From positions 124,001 to 188,000 of the forward strand of contig CAYGDY010000002.1 of NCBI GenBank assembly GCA_964348795.1: 64,000 nucleotides of DNA, given 5' to 3'. This stretch comes from JADLAT01 sp964348795 (GTDB taxonomy: Bacteria; Pseudomonadota; Alphaproteobacteria; Micavibrionales; Micavibrionaceae). Position 1 is the stretch's first letter; every line of letters starts with the position of its first letter. This document shows positions 35,367-45,277 of this stretch, piece by piece. The notes beneath the pieces are model-generated. The model ran no database searches. It had not been told where the DNA came from and saw only the letters and a program-made list of their open reading frames with translations. Made by a program: the position numbers and the translations under genes.

Positions 35367-35423
35367 GGGGCCTTTTTGGGGCCTGAACGAAACAATACAG
35401 TAGCAATCATACAAGAGGACACA

Positions 35424-37349
35424 ATGAGCAAAATTATCGGTATTGATCTGGGGACAACCAATTCCTGTGTAGCGGTCATGGACGGCAAGGAAGCCCGAAT
35501 CATTGAAAACGCCGAAGGCGCACGGACGACCCCCTCGATGGTGGCCTTCTCCAAAACCGGCGAGCGTCTGGTCGGGCAATCCGCCAAACGTCAGGCTGTC
35601 ACCAATCCCGAAAACACCCTTTACGCTAGCAAACGCCTCATCGGGCGGCGCTACAACGATCCACAGGTCAAGGAACTCGCCAGTAAAGCGCCTTTCAAAA
35701 TTATAGAGGGCGATAACGGCGATGCGTGGGTCGAGATCAATGGCGAAAAGCTTGCACCTTCGCAAATTGCCGCGATGATCCTCCAGAAAATGAAGGAAAC
35801 AGCCGAGGCCTTTTTGGGAGAAAAAGTCACAAAGGCCGTGATCACCGTGCCGGCCTACTTCAACGATTCCCAAAGACAGGCGACAAAGGATGCGGGCCGG
35901 ATCGCAGGACTGGAGGTGGAGCGGATCATCAACGAGCCCACGGCCGCCGCACTGGCCTACGGTCTGGACAAACAAAGTTCCGGCATTATTGTGGTCTATG
36001 ACCTTGGGGGCGGGACGTTTGACGTGTCCATTCTTGAAATCGGGGACGGTGTCTTTGAAGTCAAGGCCACGAACGGGGATACCTTCCTCGGCGGGGAGGA
36101 TTTTGACCTGCGGATCATTGACTATCTTGCGGATGAGTTCAAAAAACAGCAAGGCATTGATCTCCGGCAGGACAAACTGGCCCTCCAGCGTCTGAAAGAA
36201 GCGGCGGAAAAAGCCAAGATCGAGCTGTCTTCCACCACCCAGACTGAAGTCAACCTGCCCTTTATCACGGCCGATGCCGAAGGGCCCAAACATCTTCAGG
36301 TCCCGCTCAGCCGTGCAAAGCTTGAAAGCCTGGTGGAAGATCTGGTCAAACGCACTATCGAGCCGCTCAAGGCCGCGATGAAAGATGCCGGACTGAAATC
36401 CTCTGATATCAAGGATATCGTTCTGGTAGGCGGGATGACCCGCATGCCGAAAATCATCGAAACCGTAGAGAGCTTCTTCGGCAAACCCCCTCACAAAGGG
36501 GTGAACCCCGACGAGGTGGTGGCAGATGGCGCGGCCATTCAGGGCGGCGTCCTGCAGGGCGATGTCAAGGATGTCCTGTTGCTTGATGTTACGCCCCTTT
36601 CCTTGGGGATCGAAACACTCGGCGGCGTTTTTACCCGCCTGATCGAGCGCAACACCACCATCCCCACCAAGAAAAGTCAGGTGTTCTCCACCGCCGAAGA
36701 CAGCCAGAATGCCGTCACCATCCGCGTCTTTCAGGGAGAGCGCGAAATGGCGTCCGACAACAAAATGCTGGGGCAGTTCGATCTGGTCGGTATTCCCCCT
36801 GCCCCTCGCGGCGTGCCACAAATCGAGGTCACCTTTGATATTGATGCCAACGGGATCGTGCAGGTTTCTGCCAAAGACAAGGCCACCAACAAGGAACAAC
36901 AAATCCGGATTCAGGCCTCTGGCGGCCTCTCGGATGCCGATATCGAAAAAATGGTCAAGGATGCCGAAACCAATGCTGACAACGACCGGAAAAAACGGGC
37001 GCTGGTCGAAGCCAAAAACCAGGCCGAAGCCCTGATCCATGCCACACAAAAATCTCTGGAAGAGCTGGGCGCAAGCCTTCCGGATTCAGACAAGGCCCCG
37101 ATTGAATCAGCCATCGCGGATCTCAAAGATGTCTTGAATGACGGCAGTGTCGAGATCATCAAGGAAAAGACAGAGCACCTTGCCAAGGTGAGCATGAAGC
37201 TGGGCGAGGTGGCCTACAGGCAGGCGCAGGAAAGCGGTGTCGGTACCCCCGATCACGAGACGCCCTCTTCCAAGCCGACCCTTTCCGATGATGATCTTCT
37301 GAACAAGGATTTTACGGATCTTGAAATCGAGGATGACGGGAACCACTAA
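35424..37349 (+). CDS. dnaK: Chaperone DnaK (Hsp70)
   Basis: 641 aa. Nucleotide-binding domain with GIDLGTTNS at the start, VYDLGGGTFDVSIL and the Hsp70 signature VLVGGMTRMPKI, then substrate-binding domain and lid, ending in an acidic tail. The ATG at 35424 has AAGAGGA upstream; the in-frame ATG 48 nt earlier lacks one. Centre of the chaperone operon. Confidence 0.98.
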   Translation: MSKIIGIDLGTTNSCVAVMDGKEARIIENAEGARTTPSMVAFSKTGERLVGQSAKRQAVTNPENTLYASKRLIGRRYNDPQVKELASKAPFKIIEGDNGDAWVEINGEKLAPSQIAAMILQKMKETAEAFLGEKVTKAVITVPAYFNDSQRQATKDAGRIAGLEVERIINEPTAAALAYGLDKQSSGIIVVYDLGGGTFDVSILEIGDGVFEVKATNGDTFLGGEDFDLRIIDYLADEFKKQQGIDLRQDKLALQRLKEAAEKAKIELSSTTQTEVNLPFITADAEGPKHLQVPLSRAKLESLVEDLVKRTIEPLKAAMKDAGLKSSDIKDIVLVGGMTRMPKIIETVESFFGKPPHKGVNPDEVVADGAAIQGGVLQGDVKDVLLLDVTPLSLGIETLGGVFTRLIERNTTIPTKKSQVFSTAEDSQNAVTIRVFQGEREMASDNKMLGQFDLVGIPPAPRGVPQIEVTFDIDANGIVQVSAKDKATNKEQQIRIQASGGLSDADIEKMVKDAETNADNDRKKRALVEAKNQAEALIHATQKSLEELGASLPDSDKAPIESAIADLKDVLNDGSVEIIKEKTEHLAKVSMKLGEVAYRQAQESGVGTPDHETPSSKPTLSDDDLLNKDFTDLEIEDDGNH

Positions 37350-37387
37350 ACACTCCCCCAGCCCTTAAAAGAAAGTACACGCATTGC

Positions 37388-37714
37388 ATGCATTTTAATA
37401 ATGGCCAGTCTTTCTACGAGATCCTGAATCTTTCGCCCTCTGCCACGGACGAAGACGTAAAACGCGCCTACCGGAAACAGGCAAAAACCTATCATCCCGA
37501 TCTCAATCCACAAAACAGGCGGATAGCGGAATTGCGTCTCAAGCTGATCAACGAGGCCTATGCCGGTCTGAAAACACAGCACCAAAGAGCGGCCTATAAC
37601 CGTGCCTTGCGTCTGCAAGCCCGAAACGACAACGGGGAAGGTCAAACGCACCTTTTTTCCTCTCTTCTGAAATTTTTCCAGCCCGCCCCCAGACCTGCGC
37701 CAAAGGACCTGTAA
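37388..37714 (+). CDS. Small J-domain protein
   Basis: 108 aa, a J domain (about 8–70) with the HPD motif (YHPDLNP) and a short basic C-terminus; no G/F, zinc or client domains. It is probably a specialised DnaK partner. Its position between dnaK and dnaJ, 3 bp before dnaJ, is unusual. Confidence 0.9.
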   Translation: MHFNNGQSFYEILNLSPSATDEDVKRAYRKQAKTYHPDLNPQNRRIAELRLKLINEAYAGLKTQHQRAAYNRALRLQARNDNGEGQTHLFSSLLKFFQPAPRPAPKDL

Positions 37715-37717
37715 TCC

Positions 37718-38860
37718 ATGAGCGAGGATCTCTACCAATTATTGGGTGTGGAAAAAACCGCCAGCGCCGATGACGTCAAAAAGGCCTACAGGAAACTGGC
37801 CATGCAGTTTCATCCGGACCAGAACAAGGACAATCCGGAAGCCGAGGAAAAATTCAAACAAATCAGCCATGCGTATGACATTTTGAAGGACGAGCAGAAA
37901 CGGGCGGCATACGACCGTTACGGCGAGGCCGCCTTCAACAACGGCCCCATGGGCGGCGGCGCGGGAGGCGCGGGTTTCGGCGGCGCTTTCTCCGATATCT
38001 TCGAGGATATGTTCGGCGATTTCATGGGGGGCAGAGCCGGAAAGCAAGGTGGTTCCACACGGGGATCGGACCTGCAATACACACTGGAAATTTCTCTGGA
38101 GGATGCCTTCAAGGGGCGGGACTCCACCCTCAAAATTCCGGTCAATGACACCTGTGACCTGTGCAAAGGCTCGGGTGGTGAAGCCGGAACGAGCGCCACG
38201 GCCTGCACCACCTGCCAAGGGGCAGGGCGGGTCCGCCAACAACAGGGCTTTTTTACAATCGAACGCACCTGCCCGACCTGTAACGGGGTGGGCAATATCA
38301 TCAAAAACCCCTGCAAAAAGTGTCAGGGACAGGGCCGGATCCAGAAAAACAAATCTCTCAAGGTCAAAATCCCATCCGGTGTGGATACGGGCCGGAGAAT
38401 CAAAATTTCCGGCGAAGGCGAGGCAGGTTTTCAAGGTGGCCCGCACGGGGATCTCTACGTTCTAATCGCGGTGAAACCCCATAGACTTTTCAAACGCAAC
38501 GGAGCCAATCTGCATTGCCGTGTGCCGGTGACGGTGACACGGGCCGCGCTGGGCGGGGATGTCGAGGTCCCCACGATCGAGGAAACCTCTGCCAAGGTCA
38601 AAATCCCCGAAGGCACCCAGACCGGTCAACAATTCCGCCTCAAAGGCAAAGGCATGAAAGTGCTCGGCTCCGAGGCGCGGGGTGATATGTTTATCGAAAT
38701 TTTTGTCGAGACCCCTGTCAATCTGAACAAAAAACAGCTTGATATGCTCAGACAACTCGACAAGGATTTCTCGGACGAAAAAAATGCGGGAAAATATTCT
38801 CCGGAGGCCAGTGGCTTTTTCGGGAAAGTCCGTGAATTCTGGAATGATTTAAAAGAATAA
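37718..38860 (+). CDS. dnaJ: Chaperone DnaJ (Hsp40)
   Basis: 380 aa. J domain with HPD at the N-terminus, Gly/Phe-rich linker (about 72–108), four zinc motifs (CDLCKGSG, CTTCQGAG, CPTCNGVG, CKKCQGQG) and the two C-terminal substrate domains. Full length. AAAGGA precedes the ATG. Co-transcribed with dnaK and the small J protein. Confidence 0.98.
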   Translation: MSEDLYQLLGVEKTASADDVKKAYRKLAMQFHPDQNKDNPEAEEKFKQISHAYDILKDEQKRAAYDRYGEAAFNNGPMGGGAGGAGFGGAFSDIFEDMFGDFMGGRAGKQGGSTRGSDLQYTLEISLEDAFKGRDSTLKIPVNDTCDLCKGSGGEAGTSATACTTCQGAGRVRQQQGFFTIERTCPTCNGVGNIIKNPCKKCQGQGRIQKNKSLKVKIPSGVDTGRRIKISGEGEAGFQGGPHGDLYVLIAVKPHRLFKRNGANLHCRVPVTVTRAALGGDVEVPTIEETSAKVKIPEGTQTGQQFRLKGKGMKVLGSEARGDMFIEIFVETPVNLNKKQLDMLRQLDKDFSDEKNAGKYSPEASGFFGKVREFWNDLKE

Positions 38861-38884
38861 CCCTGTAAGCGAAAGAGCCTTTTC

Positions 38885-39673
38885 ATGCAAAACCCGCCGA
38901 CTCACATTGGTATTGCCGGATGCACGGGGCGCGTAGGGAGTCTGCTGATGCAGGAACTCCATTCCGGTGAGTGGAAAACGCTGGCGCTCGCGGGCGGGCT
39001 GGCGCGCAATGCCGAAAAAATCAAAACGCAGGACTTTATCACGAACGATCCGGCTGAATTGTTCGGGCGCTCCGACATTGTGATTGATTTTTCAAGCCCC
39101 ATAGCCACGCGTCTCAACGCCGAACTAGCCGCAAAAACCGCGACCCCCCTGATTGTCGGCACAACGGGCCTTTCACCCGAAGACGAGGTTTTTCTGGCAC
39201 AGGCCGCGCGAAAAACCTGCATTGTCTATTCCGCAAATATGAGTGTAGGCGTCAATTTACTTCTGGCGCTTGTGGAAGATGCGGCCAGACGCCTTGCTCC
39301 CGATCAATGGGATATTGAAATTTTTGAATCCCATCACAAGCACAAGGTCGATGCCCCGTCCGGCACCGCGCTGGCGATTGGCAAGGCGGCGGCGCAGGGC
39401 CGTAATGTTTCTCTCGCCGATCACAGCGTGATCTCCCGCCACGGTATCACTGGGGAACGCGATGTCGGCGATATCGGTTTTTCCGTGGCCAGAGGCGGGG
39501 ATGTTGTCGGCGAACACACCGCTTTTTTCTATGGAGCGGGCGAACGATTAACGCTCAGCCATATCGCAACCAACCGTGCCCTCTTTGCCAAGGGCGCACT
39601 CCGTGCCGCCAAATGGGCCAGAGACCACAAACAAAACGGCCTTTTCAGTATGCGGGATGTTCTAGGACTCTAA
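38885..39673 (+). CDS. dapB: 4-hydroxy-tetrahydrodipicolinate reductase DapB
   Basis: Lysine/diaminopimelate pathway. 262 aa with an N-terminal Rossmann loop GCTGRVG, the cofactor loop GTTGLS, and the substrate-binding HHKHKVDAPSGTA motif. It follows dnaJ after 24 bp; the dnaJ–dapB order is common in alphaproteobacteria. Confidence 0.97.
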   Translation: MQNPPTHIGIAGCTGRVGSLLMQELHSGEWKTLALAGGLARNAEKIKTQDFITNDPAELFGRSDIVIDFSSPIATRLNAELAAKTATPLIVGTTGLSPEDEVFLAQAARKTCIVYSANMSVGVNLLLALVEDAARRLAPDQWDIEIFESHHKHKVDAPSGTALAIGKAAAQGRNVSLADHSVISRHGITGERDVGDIGFSVARGGDVVGEHTAFFYGAGERLTLSHIATNRALFAKGALRAAKWARDHKQNGLFSMRDVLGL

Positions 39674-39684
39674 AAAAGAACCCC

Positions 39685-40233
39685 TCACGCGGCAACACGC
39701 AACCCCTCCTCTTGCAAAATCCGGACTTTAAGGGCCGTACCCCACGCATATCCGCCAAGACTTCCATCACTTGCCAGCACACGGTGACAGGGCACACCTA
39801 TTGAAACCGGATTGGACCCCACCGCGCCGCCTACAGCGCGTGAAGCGCTTGGCTGGCCAATCTCCCTGGCAACCTGCCCATATGTTACAGTTTTGCCTTT
39901 TGGAATGTCCAGTAACCGTTCCCAGACCGCATGCTGGAACGGTGTACCGTACAACACCAGCGGCACAGCCACGTCTTGCGCCAACAAGCGCCGTCCGGTC
40001 TCCTTCACAGCCCTATCATTCCGGCGCAACTGCGCCTTGGGGAAACATCGTTTCAATCGCTCTATCGCGCCGTCTTCGGAATCCAGCGTAAGAAAACCAG
40101 CCCAACAAAGCCCCTCCCCCGTTTGCCCAAGCAGGAGCCTTCCATACGGGCTCTCGACCACGCCATAGTCAATCTCAATACCCCGCAAGGCCGTTTTGGA
40201 ATACATTTTCACTTTTGCATTGTGCGTGATCAT
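39685..40233 (-). CDS. ogt: Methylated-DNA--protein-cysteine methyltransferase (Ogt type)
   Basis: Removes alkyl groups from O6-alkylguanine in a single-use reaction on its own cysteine. 182 aa with the active-site PCHRV motif, the N-terminal Ogt domain and TVTYGQVAREIG. ATG 40206 is a possible shorter start. Divergent from nth, another repair gene, with starts 23 bp apart. Confidence 0.96.
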   Translation of the reverse strand: MITHNAKVKMYSKTALRGIEIDYGVVESPYGRLLLGQTGEGLCWAGFLTLDSEDGAIERLKRCFPKAQLRRNDRAVKETGRRLLAQDVAVPLVLYGTPFQHAVWERLLDIPKGKTVTYGQVAREIGQPSASRAVGGAVGSNPVSIGVPCHRVLASDGSLGGYAWGTALKVRILQEEGLRVAA

Positions 40234-40256
40234 ATACTCTTGATACCGTATTTTTT

Positions 40257-40889
40257 ATGAAAGCAAAAGACATATCGGAATTTTTCAAACGCCTTCAGGC
40301 ACAAAACCCCTCCCCCAAAAGTGATCTGGAATGGACGAACCCCTTTACCCTTCTGGTGGCGGTGGTCTTGTCCGCGCAGGCCACGGATAGTGGGGTGAAC
40401 AAAGCGACAAAAAACCTATTCCCCATTGCGGACACGCCCGAGAAAATGCGGGCGCTGGGGCTGGAGGGCTTGAAATCCCATCTCAAAACCCTCAACTTTT
40501 ACAACACAAAAGCCAAAAATGTGCTGGCCCTGTGCGAGCGCCTGATGACAGAGCATCACAGTACCGTGCCCGAGACCCGCGAAGCCCTGATGGCCTTACC
40601 AGGTGTAGGCCGCAAAACAGCCAATGTTGTTTTGAATATCGTCTTTCAAGAGCCCACCATGGCGGTAGATACTCATATTTTCCGCGTAGGGAACCGTACC
40701 GGCATGGCGCAGGGAAAAAACCCCGAAGAGGTCGAGCAGGCGTTGTTAAAAGTCGTGCCCGCAGGCTTTGCCCTGCACGCCCATCACTGGCTGATTCTGC
40801 ATGGCCGCTACACGTGTAAAGCCCGCGCGCCGCTCTGCGGGACATGTCCGGTTTTTGATCTGTGCGGCTGGAAAGAGAAAAAGGCTTGA
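40257..40889 (+). CDS. nth: Endonuclease III
   Basis: Bifunctional DNA glycosylase for oxidised pyrimidines. 210 aa with helix-hairpin-helix LPGVGRKTANVV, catalytic Asp in VDTHIFRV and the [4Fe–4S] cysteines spaced C-x6-C-x2-C-x5-C at the C-terminus (CKARAPLCGTC, then PVFDLC). Normal length. Confidence 0.97.
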   Translation: MKAKDISEFFKRLQAQNPSPKSDLEWTNPFTLLVAVVLSAQATDSGVNKATKNLFPIADTPEKMRALGLEGLKSHLKTLNFYNTKAKNVLALCERLMTEHHSTVPETREALMALPGVGRKTANVVLNIVFQEPTMAVDTHIFRVGNRTGMAQGKNPEEVEQALLKVVPAGFALHAHHWLILHGRYTCKARAPLCGTCPVFDLCGWKEKKA

Positions 40890-40902
40890 TAAGGGAGCAC
40901 CC

Positions 40903-41394
40903 CTATTTGTAGAAGGCCTGCAAGTTCAGTAAATTCAAACTGGAATGAGCGCGAATAAAATCCCGTGCGCAAGCCTGCTTCACGGCAGACTCTTCGTGTT
41001 CTCCTGCCAGACGCGACCGGATTTCATAATGCACAACAGGGGCCTCCAGCGCGGTTTCCTCTTGCGTTGTAAAATAAAGGTCCAGAACGCACGCCTCGTT
41101 CCGGTACTGCCATATTGTTGTCGGGGAATCCGTGCGCACCATTTCGGGCTGGTTCAAGAGAGAGAGAATCTCAAGGCCGGAAACATCCAGAAAATTATCC
41201 GGATCCAGACTCACAGCCTGACGCAAGGTCCGCTTGCGGGAGGTCGAGACACTCTGTCCCTCCATGATCGCAGACGCCTTCATCCCCATGGACGCAAACG
41301 CCCTTCCCTTTTCCGGCTTCCAATGCTGGTGGAGAGAAAACAAAGCCATGACAATCGCACAGGCTACAAAAAAACTCAGTCTTTGATTCTTCAT
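40903..41394 (-). CDS. Hypothetical membrane-anchored or exported protein
   Basis: 163 aa with one N-terminal hydrophobic segment (about 7–21). Family not named, though the pattern IWQYRNEACVLDLYF recalls small conserved alphaproteobacterial proteins of unknown function. No lipobox is seen. It is convergent with nth. Confidence 0.72.
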   Translation of the reverse strand: MKNQRLSFFVACAIVMALFSLHQHWKPEKGRAFASMGMKASAIMEGQSVSTSRKRTLRQAVSLDPDNFLDVSGLEILSLLNQPEMVRTDSPTTIWQYRNEACVLDLYFTTQEETALEAPVVHYEIRSRLAGEHEESAVKQACARDFIRAHSSLNLLNLQAFYK

Positions 41395-41499
41395 ATGTTC
41401 CTGACATCCCGTTCTGTCGGTTCCGGATACCCTGCCCTTGCGGAAACACAGACCCTTTAAATACCATAAAACAGGGTCGCTTCAGAGAGTCCAGACAAG

Positions 41500-41522
41500 A
41501 ACAAGGCTTTTAAAGCCTTGTT
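41500..41522 (-). terminator. Near-perfect palindrome downstream of the bactofilin gene
   Basis: AACAAGGCTTT and AAAGCCTTGTT are complementary with a single central base. It lies about 45 bp beyond the bactofilin stop, so it probably ends that transcript; the U-tract is poor. Confidence 0.5.
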
Positions 41523-41565
41523 CCGGAAAAATCAAGAAAATAAGAATAAAGACACGTTTTCGCGT

Positions 41566-42474
41566 TTATTCTGCGGCGGCGGCCTTGCTGAACAACTCAC
41601 CCTCGCTGGTGGTGTTGCCGGACTGGTTCTGGGAGGTTTCCGCCCCCTTCTGGTCCTTGCCGGATGTCAGCTTTCCCTTGGAGGTCGCCGCTGTCGAGGG
41701 CTTCTTGCCGGAAGAGGCCACAGCGGTCAGCGGGGTCAGGCGACCATCAATGACGGCCCCTGCTTCGATTTCCAGTTCCTTGTAGGAAATGGAGCCCGTG
41801 ACCGTACCCGTTGCGCTGATCGTCAGGCGCCCCTGTACAGAAATATCACCTTCAAAACGGCCCGCAATATTGGCTTCGCCGATCTCAACCGTGCCATAAA
41901 ACACGCCGCTCTCTGCAATATCCAGAACACTGGCCCCTTTCAGAGCGGCCTCAACCGTCCCTTCGACCAGAAGGTAATCACACGACTCAATCTCGCCGGA
42001 CATGGTAATGCCAGCCCCGATCGTCAGACGACGATCGGAAGAGGTGGCCGCAGAAGAAGCGGGAGAAGGCTGTTCGGGCTGTCTCACGCCGTATCCCGTA
42101 TATGTCCCGGGGTAGGCCCCTACGGGTGTCCGGACAGGCGCCTGTCCGGCGCGCTGGTAACTGCTGAGGGATACATCGCGCTCCTCGGCGGACAAGGGCG
42201 TGGAAGAATCGGTCTGACTGTTGTTGGAATCTTGCTGGCTCATGGTTTTGGGTTCCTTCGTGTAGGGTTGTGCGGCTTTGGGGGGTTCCACGGCGGGTTC
42301 AGACGTTCTGGAGGCATAGGACGAGGCGTCCTGCCGCGTTTCAGAGACCGGCGTATTATTCTGCCCTGTTCTGAATTCCGCAACACCCGGCACGGGGTCC
42401 TGACGGTATTCGGGCTGTCTCCGCATGATCGGCGGTTGTTGATCCTGTCCTTCAGATTTTACACGGTGAAACAT
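41566..42474 (-). CDS. Bactofilin (polymer-forming cytoskeletal protein)
   Basis: 302 aa. The DUF583 beta-helix domain lies at about residues 148–250 (LTIGAGITMSGEIES, LLVEGTVEAALKG, GTVEIGEANIAG, GDISVQGRLTIS), preceded by a long Pro/Gln-rich N-terminus and followed by a Ser/Lys-rich tail. Bactofilins make filaments involved in cell shape or stalk formation. The start at 42474 has AAAGGTG upstream. Confidence 0.93.
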   Translation of the reverse strand: MFHRVKSEGQDQQPPIMRRQPEYRQDPVPGVAEFRTGQNNTPVSETRQDASSYASRTSEPAVEPPKAAQPYTKEPKTMSQQDSNNSQTDSSTPLSAEERDVSLSSYQRAGQAPVRTPVGAYPGTYTGYGVRQPEQPSPASSAATSSDRRLTIGAGITMSGEIESCDYLLVEGTVEAALKGASVLDIAESGVFYGTVEIGEANIAGRFEGDISVQGRLTISATGTVTGSISYKELEIEAGAVIDGRLTPLTAVASSGKKPSTAATSKGKLTSGKDQKGAETSQNQSGNTTSEGELFSKAAAAE

Positions 42475-42637
42475 GTTGCGCGCACCTTTCGAATGTCTAA
42501 CGTCGTTTGAACTGCTTGTTGAATGGGAAAACCGTAACACGACATTTTTTCTCCCGCAAGGGCTGTTTTGCGCACGATCAAACAATCCCCTGAATTTTCT
42601 CAAAGTTTTTTTTCAGGCTCATATTTCACATCAAGCG

Positions 42638-44458
42638 CTAGTGAAAATAATCATGGATTTTCTGGGCCATCGCATGCGAGACACCTTCCACACGGCGCAA
42701 ATCCTCGACACTGGCTTCTGCCACGCCTTTGGCCGAACCGAAGTACAACAGCAGAGCCCGCTTACGTTTGGGGCCAATCCCGCCCAGACCATCCAGCGGC
42801 GAATCAGTCAAATGTTTTTGCCGTCTGGCCCTGTGGGATCCAATCGCGTAGCGGTGCGCCTCATCCCGCAAAGTCTGGAGGTAATGCAAAACCGGTTGCT
42901 TCTCCGGCAACTGAAAGGGCGCCTGGCCCGACTGAAAAAACCATTCGCGCCCTGCATGCCTGTCAGGGCCCTTGGCAATGGCCACAAGACAGATTTTATC
43001 AAGCACATCCCTGTCAGCCAAAACCTCATGGCATGCGTTGAACTGGCCCTGCCCGCCATCAATCAGCACCAGATCCGGCCACACACCCTGCTCTGTATTG
43101 TTCCCGAAACGCCTCTGCATCACTTCGCGCATCATCCCGACATCGTCCCCCGCTACGGCCTGACGGATATTGAATTTCCGGTATTCGGCTTTTTGAAACC
43201 CTTCTTCTCCGGCCACAATCATGGCACCCACCATCAGCGTACCGGACGTGTGGCTATTGTCATAGACTTCAATTCTACAAGGCGGGGCAGACATTCCAAA
43301 GAGCTCTGCGACCTGCCCCCGCATCTCTGCCGTGTGTGTTTTCTCCGCCATGTGGCGGGCCAGCGCCCCTTGTGCATTCTGAACGGCAAAGCCCAGCATA
43401 TTTTTTTTCGGACCACGCTGTGGCACTTCGAGCCGGACAGCGCGGCCTGCGCGCATCCGCAAAGCCGCCTGCAACAGGGCGTGTTCCTCGACCGCGTGGC
43501 TGAGTAAAATTTCCACCGGCACGGGTTTGTTCTCGTAAAACTGCACCAGAAAAGCCGACAAAATAGCCTCGGCAGTCTCCTCCGGTGCGTGACGCGGGAA
43601 ATAGGGATGGTTCCCGTAATTGTACCCTTCCCGAAAGAAGAAGACCTGAACACACGCCTGCCCGCCCTGTATCGCCAAGGCAAAAACATCCGTTTCTTTC
43701 AACGCGGCCAGATTGACATTCTGGTGCCCCTGCACAGATGCCAGCGCTTTCAGGCGATCCCGCAAGCGGGCGGCTTCCTCGAATACCATCGCCTTGCTAG
43801 CCGCCATCATACGCGCCGAAAGTTGCCCCTGCACCGTCTGGCTCTCCCCCGAAAGGAACAGCCGCGCCTGCTCGACCTGCGCCGCATAGGACTCCCGATC
43901 CACCAGCCCGACACAAGGTGCCGTACAGCGTTTGATGTGATACTGCAGGCATGGGCGCGTGCGATGCGAAAACACTGTGTCGGAACAATTTCTTAATAGG
44001 AATATTTTTTGCAAAATCTCAAGAGTGTCATTCACCGCCCCCGCAAAAGGGCCGAAATAATGCCCTTCCCGTGTTTTGATACCCCGATGTTTGAGGACTT
44101 GCGGAAAATCATGGTCCTGCGGAATAAAAATATAAGGGAAGGATTTATCATCCCGTAACAAGATATTGAAGCGGGGTTTTAATTTTTTAATATAATTGGA
44201 TTCCAGCAGGAGCGCTTCGACCTCCGTCCCCGTTTCGACAAACTCCATACGGCACGTGAGCGCCACCATCCGCTGGAGCCGCAAAGGCAGGCGGTGCGCT
44301 TGCGTATAAGACAGGACGCGCTTTTTCAAAGAGCGCGCCTTACCCACATAAAGCACATCCCCACGAGCAGACAGCATCCGGTAAACACCAGGCGTGTCCG
44401 GCAAACGGGAAGCGTAATCCCGTATTATATCCGCCCCGCTGTGTGTTTTGTGATCCAT
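42638..44458 (-). CDS. uvrC: Excinuclease ABC subunit C
   Basis: Makes both incisions in nucleotide excision repair. 606 aa: N-terminal GIY-YIG nuclease (PGVYRMLSARGDVLYVGKAR), UVR domain (MVFEEAARLRDRLKAL), RNase H-like C-terminal nuclease and two helix-hairpin-helix motifs. The ATG at 44458 gives family length; the longer frame adds unrelated residues. Confidence 0.97.
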   Translation of the reverse strand: MDHKTHSGADIIRDYASRLPDTPGVYRMLSARGDVLYVGKARSLKKRVLSYTQAHRLPLRLQRMVALTCRMEFVETGTEVEALLLESNYIKKLKPRFNILLRDDKSFPYIFIPQDHDFPQVLKHRGIKTREGHYFGPFAGAVNDTLEILQKIFLLRNCSDTVFSHRTRPCLQYHIKRCTAPCVGLVDRESYAAQVEQARLFLSGESQTVQGQLSARMMAASKAMVFEEAARLRDRLKALASVQGHQNVNLAALKETDVFALAIQGGQACVQVFFFREGYNYGNHPYFPRHAPEETAEAILSAFLVQFYENKPVPVEILLSHAVEEHALLQAALRMRAGRAVRLEVPQRGPKKNMLGFAVQNAQGALARHMAEKTHTAEMRGQVAELFGMSAPPCRIEVYDNSHTSGTLMVGAMIVAGEEGFQKAEYRKFNIRQAVAGDDVGMMREVMQRRFGNNTEQGVWPDLVLIDGGQGQFNACHEVLADRDVLDKICLVAIAKGPDRHAGREWFFQSGQAPFQLPEKQPVLHYLQTLRDEAHRYAIGSHRARRQKHLTDSPLDGLGGIGPKRKRALLLYFGSAKGVAEASVEDLRRVEGVSHAMAQKIHDYFH

Positions 44459-44632
44459 ACTCGCCACACTACACCGAAAAAAATCTTGACAAAATGCCGG
44501 AATTATCAACTAATAGTTGTGTCCTGACACACACACCGCACACCATACGATATCGATGGGCCGGCACAAGGCTCCGGAAGAGTGTCCAGACGGGGATTTT
44601 CACATCACAAAAAACAAAGGGGAAACAATCAC

Positions 44633-45259
44633 ATGACATATTATGCACTGCGTTCTACTCGTGACTCTACTGTGTTATACGAGGGACATTTTCATTCCTT
44701 CGTGGCCTGTCTGGAGCAGGCCGTACGGGAAAAAACGCCTCTGCCTTCTCTTGATCTCAGCCATAAAAACCTCAGCAATGCCATGCTGGATGATGCCATT
44801 CTTCCGTATGCGGACCTGCGCCACACCAACCTGACGGGCACCAACCTCTCCGAAAGTGATCTCAAGGAGGCGAATTTTGAAGGCGCGACCCTGTACAATA
44901 CCTGCCTTGCCCTCTCCAATCTCACGGCCTGTAATTTTGAAAATGCCTCGTTCGGGGCCACAGACATCCACAACACCATTCTCAGCCACGCCCGTTTTTC
45001 AACGCTCTCCTGCTTTTCTTTGGATTTTACGCACACGCGCCGCATGGAGCATTGCGAATTTATCACACCTGACGGGCAGATCTGCAAAATGTCCCGCCCG
45101 CCGATTGTCATCAGGGGACTGGGCAAAGCGCCCCTTATCCTGCTGGACGATACCGTCAGGGCGGGGCATAACAGGCTCGACCAGCACCGCCTGACCGCGC
45201 TCGCCCCGAAGCTCTCCCTGCGGGAGGTCCGGCGCAGGCTCTCCTGTCACAAATCCTGA
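44633..45259 (+). CDS. Pentapeptide-repeat protein
   Basis: 208 aa. Residues about 46–145 carry A(D/N)Lxx-type repeats (LDLSHKNLSNAMLDDA, ADLRHTNLTGTNLSES, DLKEANFEGATL) that fold as a right-handed beta helix. Such proteins range from gyrase mimics to unknowns. The C-terminal 65 residues are not repeats. AAAGGGGA precedes the ATG. It ends just before tRNA-Leu. Confidence 0.9.
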   Translation: MTYYALRSTRDSTVLYEGHFHSFVACLEQAVREKTPLPSLDLSHKNLSNAMLDDAILPYADLRHTNLTGTNLSESDLKEANFEGATLYNTCLALSNLTACNFENASFGATDIHNTILSHARFSTLSCFSLDFTHTRRMEHCEFITPDGQICKMSRPPIVIRGLGKAPLILLDDTVRAGHNRLDQHRLTALAPKLSLREVRRRLSCHKS

Positions 45260-45277
45260 AGCGCCACATTTAAGCGC

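Noticed and set aside
35214..37049. A 611-aa open frame on the minus strand over dnaK
   Set aside because: It is fully antisense to a strongly conserved gene and has no family resemblance; long antisense frames are common in moderately GC-rich DNA with this codon bias.
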